Below, in pieces: positions 29,746-40,133 of a stretch of 40,133 bases of DNA. Source of the stretch: Gnetum montanum (lineage: Eukaryota > Streptophyta > Gnetopsida > Gnetales > Gnetaceae); assembly GCA_015680685.1 (NCBI GenBank), contig MNCI01022611.1, positions 313,112 through 353,244 of the forward strand. Direction: 5' to 3'. The notes under the pieces are model-generated. The model made no database searches. It was not told where the DNA came from and saw only the letters and a list, made by a program, of their open reading frames with translations. Every line of letters begins with the position of its first letter. The stretch's first letter is position 1. The position numbers and the translations under genes were made by a program.

Positions 29746-32457
29746 CAGGCTTTCTAGATGATCCAAGAGCTAACAAAGGAGTTGAAGAGGCTCAAAGCCT
29801 CTACTTCTCAAAGCATTAAGATCATGAATTTTTACCAGGATGATCCTATTAGTCTTATGGTCCCACACTTGACACTTCCTCCTAGTCTTCCTATTCCTTA
29901 GTTTACAAAGTATAATGTTGAGGGTGACCCCAATCCTCACCTTATGACTTTCTTTTTCAGAGTTCCTATTATTATAAGCCTAGCCACATACTATTATGAG
30001 GATTTTCCCTATTTCCTTAACTATGAAAGTGCTTGATTAGTATTGCGTCCTACCTAGAGGACCTATATCCTTTCTTGAGGACTTGATAGCACAATTTATT
30101 AATTTCTTCAAGTATAACTTGAAGCTTGATACCATGTTTAACCAACTGATGAAGGTCAAGCAAGGATCCCTTGAGCCAGTGCAAAAGTTCATCTAATGAT
30201 GGAATGGTTTGCTAGATGAGATACCAAAGCCTATAGCTAAAATCCACATTTTGGCTATATTCAAGAAGTTGGTTAATGATTATAGTAAGTCCAAACTATA
30301 TTACCTTGATTTGTGGTTGCTCAATTAATCCTTCTCTTAAACAAAAAACATAGAGAATGCCATAAAGGCTAGACATGACATTGCTTATGTGACATACAAG
30401 AATTAACACACTCAAAAAGACAAAGAAAGAGGCAAGTAGAACAATGTGGTAGTAGCAACCATGATCAAAGAGGCCAATACAACCAATCATGGGCTAAAAG
30501 CCAATCCACCCAAGGCCCCTACTAACAACCGAGATAACTAGCCATTGATCTTTGAGGCCACTACATCAACTACACCTAGGCTAAACTTTGAGTAGAAGGA
30601 CCGTAGCAAGGACACTAGCTTACCCTTGAAGCCATCCAAAGTACTAGATCAACTATTGAAGAGTGAATGTATACAATATAAAATATTGATAGAAGCTACT
30701 TGAAAGAAGCATGAGAAATTGTGTGAAATAGCCAAAGATCCTACTCAAGTGACAAAGGATGACTCTTAATTGCCTAGGTACTTTAATCTAGATGGCTTTT
30801 ACCATTATCATCAATTGCCTAGTCATGACAATAACTTCTGCATTGTGTTAAAGGATGACCTACAAAAGATGATAGATAGTGGAGAGTTGGTTCTAGATAC
30901 TTCTAACTTGGTCCGACTGCAGAATCAGTCAAAGTAGGTATATAAGGACGTGTTGAACACTAATAATAGCCCATACATTATCTTGGCATTTAACATCGAT
31001 GATAATGGGAGGCCTATGAGGGAACCATTTGTGATATGAGTACCCCCTTTCAACAAACAAGGCTCTTCAACTTCTACCAACTCATGATCCCACTTTTTGT
31101 AAGGATACCCCTATGAGCATTCCCAAAGGAACCTTTTGTCATCAGGATGCTCCAACCTTCTATAACATAACCTATCCCAACAATAGAGCAACAACCCCAT
31201 TTAGTGACTAATGCAATGTCTTCTTTCTTACAACCAATTAGGGATAATAAGAAATCTCCAACCAAACAATGGAAGAAGGTTATGCAAAAAGCCAAGAACA
31301 ACATTGATAAGTACTTTAAGTTAGGGAAGAAAGTGAGCATGCCAAAGCCCACTCCCATCTCATTTGTTCCCATGACTTCCATAACCCAGTATGCTTCTAC
31401 AAGCAAAGCATGGAAAGAACAAAAGAGCTAAGAGAACATGGAAGAGGAAAGACCACAACAGCCTAAGGCTAAAGTGTGCATTTTGGGATGCTTGGAGGAA
31501 GTGAAGCATAATTGGGATGACAAACCCATGACTAATGATGAGAACTTCCCAAGTGTGATGGAACAAGTTAAGCAATCTCTCTAGTAGAAAAATACAACCT
31601 TGAGCCTATATGACTTGATCATGACTTCTACTACACATTGTGAAGAGCTAATCAAAATGTTAACTTCTATCCCCATTAGTAAGAACATCCCTATTAACAA
31701 GAAATCCATTCATGTGATAATGCTTCCTTCTTCACCAAGGAAAAAGAAGTTAACATCATTGGTGTTTCATGATAGTGAACTCAAGACAAGTCCCCAAAAT
31801 GGTGAAGTAACTAATGCTTCTCTTTTCATAACCATATGCGTGAGGTAGTACAAGGTGCATCGAGTGCATGTTAATGATGGTGTTGCAACTAATGTTATCC
31901 CATGTACCATTTTTGAGTGCTTAGGCTTGACTAAGCAAATACAACATACAACAACATCAACTTTCAAGTCTTTCAACTAGTGGAGGGTAGCTATTAAGGG
32001 GTCTATCTCCTTGGATTTTATGGTAGGGGAGCAATTCCCCACAACCAGCAATGTTTTGATGGTGGAGGAGACACTAGGATTTAACGTTATCATGGGAAGA
32101 CCTTGGTTAGCCCAATTATAGGTTGTGTCTTCACCTATCCACCAAGAGATTCATCTTTCTTATGAGGGAGGTGAAATCATCATTCATGGTGATAACACAA
32201 TTTCCTTAGATGTTAACAATGTAGATATAGAGTAGGGGTCTAAAGTGGAGTTTCAAGAACAAAATTTAAACCATAAATTCTAGTAGCCCGAGAGAGTAGA
32301 GAAAATGAGAAGCAACAATAATGAATAATGGGACACACTATGGGAAGAGCTTCCCTTCAACATTAATAGTGAAGGGTTTGGGGAATACAAACTTGTGAAA
32401 AATAGGCCTTATACATTTCCTAACCTTTCAAAGATTAGGAAAAGTTTGCACAAGTGA
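29746..32457 (+). pseudogene. gag: Element C gag-protease, complete copy
   Basis: Degenerate gag-protease that runs on through the protease: VHVNDGVATN, ISLDFMVGEQFPTTSN, ETLGFNVIMGRPWLAQL, SSPIHQEIHLSYEGGEIIIHGD. Its tail LPFNINSEGFGEY and KIRKSLHK ends with TGA at 32455-32457. The tail matches that of element A, showing where the frame normally stops. Many stops sit at former Q codons; the active-site D-D pair reads N-D. More AT-rich than A, thus older or longer methylated. Confidence 0.82.
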
Positions 32458-32739
32458 GCTACAACCTTGATCCTTCCATGTTATGCCTTTTAACCTTTGT
32501 AACCATGCATTGATAGTTAGTTAGCCTAGATTTCTTTTGCTACATGTTGAGTCTTTTATTTTTTGCTTTCTTTATTTTAACTTTTTTCAATATGTAGCTT
32601 AAAGAATTACTTTTATTTGCATTTCTATGTGTCATGTCCTTTTTATTTCTTTATTTTCCTTGTTTAGCATAATATAAATTAGAAAACCCATAAAAAATTT
32701 TAAAATAGAAAATCACCAAAAATATAAATACAAGTTTTC
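32458..32739. other. AT-rich spacer after element C gag-protease
   Basis: No gene seen. T-rich; lies between the gag-protease stop codon and hairpin array 4. Confidence 0.5.
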
Positions 32740-33012
32740 TTTCAAGTTGGGCCTACCATGACCTAAAAATTGTAGCATTATATGGCCCACTATGGCCTTA
32801 AATTGGCAAAAAAAAAACACACCTTTAAGGGTCTTCTATGGCCTAAAATTGGCAAAACCCATGGCCTACTAAGGCCTTAAATTGGCATCATAGTCCACTA
32901 AGACATTAAACTGGCATTGCAGTCCACTAAGATTCTAAATTGGCATCATGGCCTACCATGATCTTAAACTAGTGATAAATGTACAACTTTCCATGACCTA
33001 AAACTGGTAAGT
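32740..33012 (+). repeat. Hairpin array 4 (stem-loop followed by TAAATTGGC)
   Basis: Eight or nine units. Examples: GGCC-6-GGCC then TTAAATTGGC (twice), GTC-6-GAC then ATTAAACTGGC, GTC-6-GAT then TCTAAATTGGC, GGCC-6-GATC then TTAAACTAG. Two stem classes (GGCC/GGCC and GTC/GAC) alternate within a single array, which shows paired changes. It occupies the same place as array 1 in element A. Confidence 0.75.
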
Positions 33013-33315
33013 GACCCTCATCCTATAGCCTTTTATAGTCATAATCAATGTAACCATTCTCAACATAATTATTTACAACATTTATAACTTTAAAATAGTA
33101 AAGTCATTAATAACATATATAGCCAAAACTAAAACTGAAACTTAAAATTTAAAACATTTAATATACATATATAGTCATGGCCACACTATGTGGCATAACT
33201 ATTAAAATAATAATCCATAAGTGTCAAACTATCTACAATCCAAACATTGGCTAACATCAGTCATATAGCATCTAACATGAAAAATAAAATAAAATCAACA
33301 ATAAGTGTTATCACA
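33013..33315. other. AT-rich 3' flank of the element C antisense gene
   Basis: No gene seen; equivalent to 3636-3944 of element A. Confidence 0.4.
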
Positions 33316-36030
33316 TCAAGTGTCTAGTGGTGCTAAGGGATCTTCTAGAAGAGGAGGTGGTTGATCATCATCATCACCATCATTGCTCAGGTTTCCAATG
33401 TCACCTGATGCCTTTGACATAACAACATACAACCAATCAACAACTGATTACCAAAAATATAATTTAAAGAAATCCAAAAGTAAAATTTAAAATATAAAAG
33501 CCATCAAATCTATGAAAAATCTAGCTCCATGAACTCTTAAGGAAGATGTTGAATGCTCCAAATGATGGAGAATTTGGTCTTCTATCAGGTTGGCCTAGTC
33601 AACATCCCTAAAATTGATGCTAGTCTTGTTCATGCTCATCCATGATGGCAGCTCTCATGAGACTATAGTAGTAGAAGCCTATTCTGCAATTGTAGTGACC
33701 TAAGGAGAAGAAGATTTGATAGTTGTGAGAGTGCTTTCAAAGAGTTTGTAAGAACTCTCAACCTAAATACCCTAAATGAATAGCTCCATCTTATGTCATT
33801 TAGTCATCTCCTTCTTCAACCACTTCAAGTATGCCTCCTGATCAACCTTATACTACCTCTTATGATCTTTTTGTGCCTAAACCAACTCTAGGATCTAAGC
33901 ACTATAATCCTTCTAATATTGGATCTTTCGGGAGATCAAACCCATCTAGATTTGTTACTCCATCAACTCGCTAGAAAGGGTCACCTTGTCATGGATGGTG
34001 TACTAATAGTAGGCCCACATGATCTCTTTGGTCTATAAGTTCTCCAAGTTATCTACTTAGGCCTCCATGAAGGCCTTATAATCTTTAGGATCCCAGATCC
34101 TCTTAGCTTACCTTTTATTCTACTCCCTCAAGGCCACAACTTGCTCCCATAGGGATTTGTTGGACCTTTGAAACTCCCATGAAGCTTTTGCACAATAAAC
34201 TACAAGATCAGTGGTAGTTTCATATAGCTTTAGAGGGACATTTGGGGTGTTAGGAGGAAGCTTAGGTAAGGAGTCAAACTCCATGTCTTGGGTGAAGTCC
34301 TACATAATTGATGGCACTGAAAACAACAAGTATAACCAGAAACACAACATACAACCTAATATGGCCATAGCATGAAATAAAATCCATAGCAAAATAACTA
34401 GGACATAGTAAAACATAGCTCTTACCAATCTCAAGTGCAACCTGTTGTAGCTAATCAATTATGTCCTTTGCCACCCCATGTATGAATTCTATCTTATCTT
34501 GGACCTCTACCCATGGCCTCACATGAAACATGGATGTAGAAGCTTTCACTGGTGGCTCAAGAACTAAAAAAAAGCATAAAAATCATGAGGAGGTTAGAAC
34601 AAAAACCAAGCATAAAACCATAGGCTGTAACAACATACACATACCTAGACTCTCATCCTCATTAGGGATGATGATTGGGGGCTCCTTGGGTAGTGGCTCA
34701 CTGAACAAGATATCTAGATCATCCATATCAATGTTGGCTAATTCTTTAGCCTCATGTTACTGTAAGAGTACCTCCTCCACACACCTTTGTTCTTCTACTA
34801 TTGTAGTGGCCACACACCTTTGCTCCTTAGCAGCACATTTGTGCTCTTCCTCTGCATGCATCTGCTCTTCTTCCATAGTGACAACTTGAGCTACCATGTC
34901 CTACCACTGGTCTGTAACCATAACCCATTAGACAAGTTAGCACATGTAACCATAATTTATAGAACATAGCATAGCCAAAACATTAAAAATATAGCTAAAC
35001 TTAGTACATTTATCTGATGTGACTAGTTGATCCTAAAGAGGATTTTCTACTTGATGGGTGGCTATGATGCTGGTGGTGCTTCCTTTATGGGTTGTTTCAA
35101 CTTGGCCCTAGTTACTCCATCAGCCTTAGTATGTAACTGTTGGATCCTCAAGATGTTTATCAAAACTATCAAGGGCTCCTCGCCCATGCTATAAAGGGAT
35201 TCACACCACATACCACCAAATCCTTTGGTGGTAATAGATAACAAGTCTCTCATGTCCTCTAGTGAATTCTAGACCTGCATAGTTGGATAAAGATGCTTTA
35301 TTCAAGGTCTAGAGAGTTGGTTTGGGTCCCAGTTTACCCATCATCCATAGTACTAGTGTATCTATCAAAATTTCCTCTCAATTGTTCATACATAACTGTT
35401 GGAATATTAGGGCCTTTGGTAAATACATTTAGGGTAGTCTAAGCTATCACCAAGGTTTGATCATTTATGATGAAGCCTTGATTATTGATCCTATACCTAC
35501 AAGAAGCTTACAAAACTAACAAGTTAGGAACGGTAATGAAACTGCTAAAGTGAAAACATCAAAAACTTGTAATAGCCATGCTTACCCTTGTAATCAATAC
35601 ATGTTGCTTGGAGAATTCTAGAATAATATATGGACTCTATGCACCACCATTAAAGTATTATGAGTGTTGTACTAAGAATACTTTGACATCCTCCAGATCT
35701 TTGGAAGGTAACATGTACATATGGTATCCCTAATCTCTGCTGACTCTCCATCTGCTTAGATTGCTAGATCATTAGTTTTGAATCTGGTGATCAGCCTCAT
35801 AGGCCCAGGTAGTAGGGTCTCCACTATGCTTTGAGCCACATTTGTAAACAAGTGTGACCACATTATCATACTAAAATTTTTCAAGATGTAGGCAAGGAAT
35901 TTCCTTGTCCTTGGTAAAAACCATAGTGAGCCCCTCTCCATGACCAATTTAGCAAAAGGGGTATTAGCCTTTGGCTGGCCTATGCAATAGAGGAGGCAAA
36001 CCAACTCAACCATAATGAATATTGGCTTTA
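33316..36030 (-). pseudogene. Element C copy of the antisense gene, internally deleted
   Basis: Homologue of the element A gene. Exon 2: about 36030-35586 (ELVCLLYCIGQPKA, WFLPRTRKFLAYILKNFSM, NTLMVVHRVHILF), donor ACAAGG|GTAAGC. Intron of 89 bp, acceptor CTTCTTGTAG. Exon 3: from 35496 (DQTLVIA), running straight into the late part of exon 4 near 35345 (WDPNQLSRP), so about two thirds of exon 4 and the intron before it are deleted. Exon 5: 34911-34645. Exon 6: 34563-34426. Exon 7: about 34316-33525. Exon 8: about 33410-33316. Donors and several acceptors match A in position and phase. Nonsense codons are frequent; no product is possible. Confidence 0.75.
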
Positions 36031-38359
36031 GTAGGGTCCGGCATGGAGAAATAAGAACATTGTTAACCCTATCTCGGCACTTCGAATTTCCCTACAAATT
36101 TTGCAAAAAATCTTAGCTAGGGGGTGAAATTAGCCCTTGTAAAAAACTTTAAAATGTTTGTTAAAATTCATTCAGAGATTCAACAATAACCACATTACAA
36201 ATTCCATAGTCATTAAAATTTATAGCCAAAACATCACAACCAAAGTATGCCTAAGTTCAATCCATACATTAACATAGAAAACCCTTTAAAACATAGAAAC
36301 AACCATAGTAAAAACATCACTAAAAATAGTAAATTTTTTTTATCTTTTATGCAATCCATTTTAGAGCATAGTTAATGTATTTTTGCATTCCTAGGAGTAT
36401 AAGATGTTGATAATAAAAATTCTTAAGCATGTCAACATTGCCCATCTCCAAAGGGTAAAGCTGGTACAACTAGAAAGTAAGGCTAATTGACATAGCCTTA
36501 ACCAAAAATTCATTAAAAATTCATCCTAGCTTCAATTTTAGTGATTTTATAATGAAAAGAATTCTAAAATCACAATATTTTTAGCTAGAGCTAGTATGAA
36601 AAAACTTTACAACCATTATTACATGAAACATAGTCAAAATTGCACAATTGTAGTTATCAACATAAATCTCTTTTTGTGCAGGGTTGGCAAAAAATTCATA
36701 AAAAATTTGTTTAAGCTCCAAATTGAGTAATTTCACACTATTTGAAAACTTGAATCAAGCCCTACACACCCACATTTAGCAAAAATTCAAAACCTTTGTC
36801 ATGTTTTCAGAAAAAAATTCATGAATATTTATGAAAATCTAAAAAATAGCACAAGCCCTAACTGCGCAACCTAACTAAAATTATCATAACTTCATCATTA
36901 CAAATCCAAATTGAACAAAAACACAACCAATAGAAACCTTAAGCATAGCATAAAAGCCCATAACCTTAGATATTAGTAATTCTTATCCATTTTCATAACA
37001 AAAATTTCATAAATTTGATTGCATTTTTCACCAAAAATTCATTAAAAAACACAAAATTTGCAAAACCTAATTTAAGTTAGCCATGGATTAAAGAAAAAAT
37101 AGCCAAACAACCTTAAACCCATGTAAAAAACCATCAAAATAGGGGATGGGATTTTGTAAAAATTTAATTTTGACAAATATTGTAGCCTAGATCTAACAAA
37201 CATGGCTCCACCTACAAATTGATGCGAAAAAGCACATGAAATAACAAACCTAATTTTAAAACTAAATCAATTGAAGCCTAAATAATAAAATGACCTTAGA
37301 TATATGTATAAACTATCAAAATACAAGGTATTATTTTGTTATAATTTCATTTTACTCACTCCCTTAGTGTATATTTGATAAAAATAGCCTATCCTAGCTA
37401 GGAAAACTAACAAAAATGGTTGAAAAATATAAAAAATGGCTAGCAATGGTCTACCTTGGAGTGGCCATAGAAGATGATTAGATGGAGACTAGCCTAGATA
37501 GTTTGGAGATGTTCTTTGTAGCCTCATATGCCACTTGAATCCTTGGATTTCTGTTGCTACCTTCATCTTTTCTCCAACAATGTTGAAAGGACTAGGAAAT
37601 ATAAAGGGTTGAGGTATCTACACTAGGTAGAAGGAAGGTTTAGTGATTTCATGCTGGAGAATGGATGGTTTCTACTTCAAAAACATCTTTTAGAGCTCTC
37701 CTTTAGTGCACAGTGTGTTGAAATGAGAGTTATGATGGTTGTTTGCAACAATGCTAATCATAAAATCAAGATTCAAACTTGAACGCTTCCACTTATGCCC
37801 CTATTGCCAATTTGGTGCACTGGAACTCAAGGTGCACTAAAGTGCAAGAGGAGGGGTAGGGGGAAGGGGAAGTATTATCTATGCTAAGAATTATGGAAAA
37901 AAGAATACAAAGTTTAAATTTTTGAACTTTGGGTAGTGAGCCCCATCATATGCCCTTATGGATGGGATTCCAACCTATGAAACACCATCAACACTAGGGT
38001 TTTGACTTGTTGGAACACCCATAAACATGACACAACCAATTCACCCCTATATCCACATTGGGTAATGTGAAGCCAACATAGATATTAGCATCCATTTCCT
38101 CACAATACTTCCATACTTCCTTGCCATTTTTAGTAATAATGACCTACCTTGCCAAGCCCCAACTCTAAAAAGGGGATTAGATCTTAATAAAACTTGATAT
38201 TTTGGGCATCTACACTAGGGAAACTCTTCCTAGCATGGTTCCTAATGTAGAGAAAAGGGGGTAACACCAATACTTACCCCCAGTGTCCATTAAGCTTAGA
38301 TCTTACCCTTGAGATGGGTCCACATGACCTAGAATCATTCTAGTCACCTTCAACAGCCC
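36031..38359. other. Region upstream (minus sense) of the element C antisense gene
   Basis: No clear gene. A weak exon 1 candidate lies at 37566-37455 (minus): ATG, one nonsense codon, donor CTCCAAG|GTAGACC resembling the A donor CACACAG|GTAGGC. Its phase is 1 instead of 2, so it would need a one-base change. The rest is AT-rich. Confidence 0.3.
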
Positions 38360-40133
38360 TAAAACCTCATCAAATACAATCAAAAGTACTCAAAACTTTC
38401 GAATTTGGTTAATTCATGCTAAGGGAGGGTTCCTCCATGCTGGCCAATGTGGAGCTAGTGTGGATGGATGGGGTGAGGTTTTGAATAGCTGAAATTGACC
38501 ACCTAGTTGCCACTTTTTGACTTAAAAACACTTTGATAGCCCCTAATAGTCTAATTTTGCCTTTAAAAAATTCAATTTCACACCTATACCCTTCTCCATG
38601 GTGGTGAACCTCACCCCTGTCCATTCTACCCAGCAAGGAAGCCTAGGGGGTATGACATAAAATCCTTCTCCTAGCAATGAATTGTCGTAGATTCCACTTT
38701 GATAGCCTTGACACCCCCATGACCTCCAATAGTTGATAGTTGCTGGAGCTTGAGTTGATTTTCACTCTTGAAGCCTTCTCCAAATTGGTGGACCCATCCT
38801 CTATGCTGCTAGCATGGAGCCAATATGGAAGCCTAGGGGGTATGTAAAAAAACCTAGTTCATGGCCAAAAATAGACTAATAACTTACCTTAGTGACTTCT
38901 AAACCATGCTAGATCTTGCCAAAGCCTTCAAACATCCTAAAATTGATCAAAAATGGCAAAGAGCCATCACTCGCCATCCATGTTGGGGCCACCCTACCTA
39001 GCATCGAGAAAAGGGGAGATGATTTTATGGACACTTAGGAGCCTTCATATTGATGGATTTCAATGTCAAATCTTAACCCTTGATCCCCTATATCCCCAAT
39101 AGCTTTAGAGTCTTGTCAAATATTGTCAAAAGTGGCCCAAAAATTGAATCTAAGTTCATCCATGCTAGGGGAGATCCTCTTCCATGGTGGCTAGCATGGA
39201 GCTAGTGTGGATGGAAATAGGGATAGCTAAAACTTCCAAGATTGACCTTGAGACTAACTTTGATCAATGATCCCATCCTATCTAAGGCTTTGATAGCTAA
39301 ATCTTGAAAAAAATCATTCCATTTTATGATCTTTCTAGCTTCCACACTGGGCATCCATTTCTTCCACATTGGACAACATGGAGCTAGCATGGATGTATCT
39401 TGGAAGGTTTTTGAGAAGTCAAAAACACTTTTAAATAATGCCATATTGCCTTTTACCTATCCTAAAATCTTGTTGACACTTCTAGAAGCCACCAAACTAC
39501 CTAAAGATGATAAAAAACTACAAAAATCCAACCCCATAAGGTCCTCCACACTAGTTTCACATTAGCCAGTGTGAAGCTAGCATGGAATAAGGGGGGTGAG
39601 CTTAAAAACCTTCTAAATCCTTCCAAAATTATTAAATTTTGTCCCTATGCTTCAATCATGAGCATCAATAATCCTGGAGATATGCATGCACAATCAAAAT
39701 TGATCAAAAATACCCAAAAATTGATCCCTTCTATTCTTCCACACTGGCCAACATGGAGCCACCATGGAACCAAAGGGGTAGCTCACAAAACCACCTAAAA
39801 ACCCTTCAAACTACCTAATTTTAATACTAAACCCTAGCCCTCCACATTGACAACCCTAGAAGCTAACATGCATGGTTAGTTGCTATCAAAATTGGCCTAG
39901 ATCTAAAATTTATGATCTATCCACACTAGTAACCCCTTCTTTTAGGCTATCTAGTCTGGATGAGTTTCCTTTTTCCCTCCAACAACATATCAACACTCCA
40001 GGAGACCAAAAGGCTACACTAGTAGAGCCTAAGACCTCAGAGCTTGAATTTTATGCTTGTCAGACCCTCTTTTAGCCATTGAATCTCATCAACTCCCATC
40101 CTCCATGCTAGAGATATTCTCTAGCATGCATTA
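38360..40133. repeat. Degenerate tandem repeat with CTAGCATGG palindromic blocks
   Basis: A unit of very roughly 190 bases recurs. Blocks resembling ATTGATCAAAAATGGC start near 38370, 38945, 39115 and 39700, followed by TTCC(A)CACTGGCCAACATGGA and GAGCTAGCATGGA. The CCATGCTAG / CTAGCATGG words form inverted repeats within each unit. The array runs off the window end. Confidence 0.55.

Noticed and set aside
22291-32171. Recent tandem duplication of element C
   Set aside because: Perfect identity of heavily decayed sequence together with N tracts at the borders favours unmerged contigs.

Overview
The window is plant nuclear DNA, most likely from a seed plant with a large genome. It is almost entirely built from decayed Ty3/gypsy LTR retrotransposons of the Tat/Ogre type. 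That assignment rests on a gag with a C-x2-H-x4-H-x4-C knuckle, a DDGA-type protease, a YVDD reverse transcriptase, two consecutive RNase H domains (normal plus the extra Tat-type domain) and a DDE integrase. I see no bacterial gene, tRNA, rRNA or ordinary single-copy host gene. The species cannot be named from the sequence.

Layout. Element A (1 to about 16.7 kb, the least decayed and most GC-rich): gag-protease on + (3-3449), a hairpin array, a 6-kb multi-exon gene on the opposite strand (9949-3945), palindrome arrays with a TATA box at 10.24 kb, a second hairpin array, pol on + (10.66-14.19 kb), a third hairpin array, a 1.4-kb spacer, then a probable 3' LTR (from about 15617, TATA at 16240). 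Element B (about 16.9-20.2 kb): protease remnant on +, then an older copy of the same antisense gene on -, with no pol. Element C (about 22.3 kb to the window end): leader, gag-protease on + (29.75-32.46 kb; also present as a false duplicate at 24.58-27.0 kb), a hairpin array, a third copy of the antisense gene on - (36.03-33.32 kb), then a degenerate palindrome-bearing tandem repeat running to the window end.

The main finding is the antisense gene. In element A I could assemble eight exons whose splice sites and intron phases all agree. They sum to 3213 nt (1071 codons including the stop), with only two in-frame nonsense codons. The same exons, and several of the same intron positions, recur in the diverged elements B and C, always directly behind the gag-protease reading frame. 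A gene that keeps introns through retrotransposition must lie antisense to the element's genomic RNA, which is what is seen. In element A it sits between protease and pol, a place where Ogre-type elements are known to carry a spliced intron. I do not recognise its product: a conserved middle domain followed by an acidic linker and a coiled-coil region.

Two assembly problems must be kept apart from biology. Segment 5976-7058 recurs at 7423-8505 next to a single N, and 22291-27005 recurs at 27457-32171 next to N tracts. Both look like unmerged contig overlaps.
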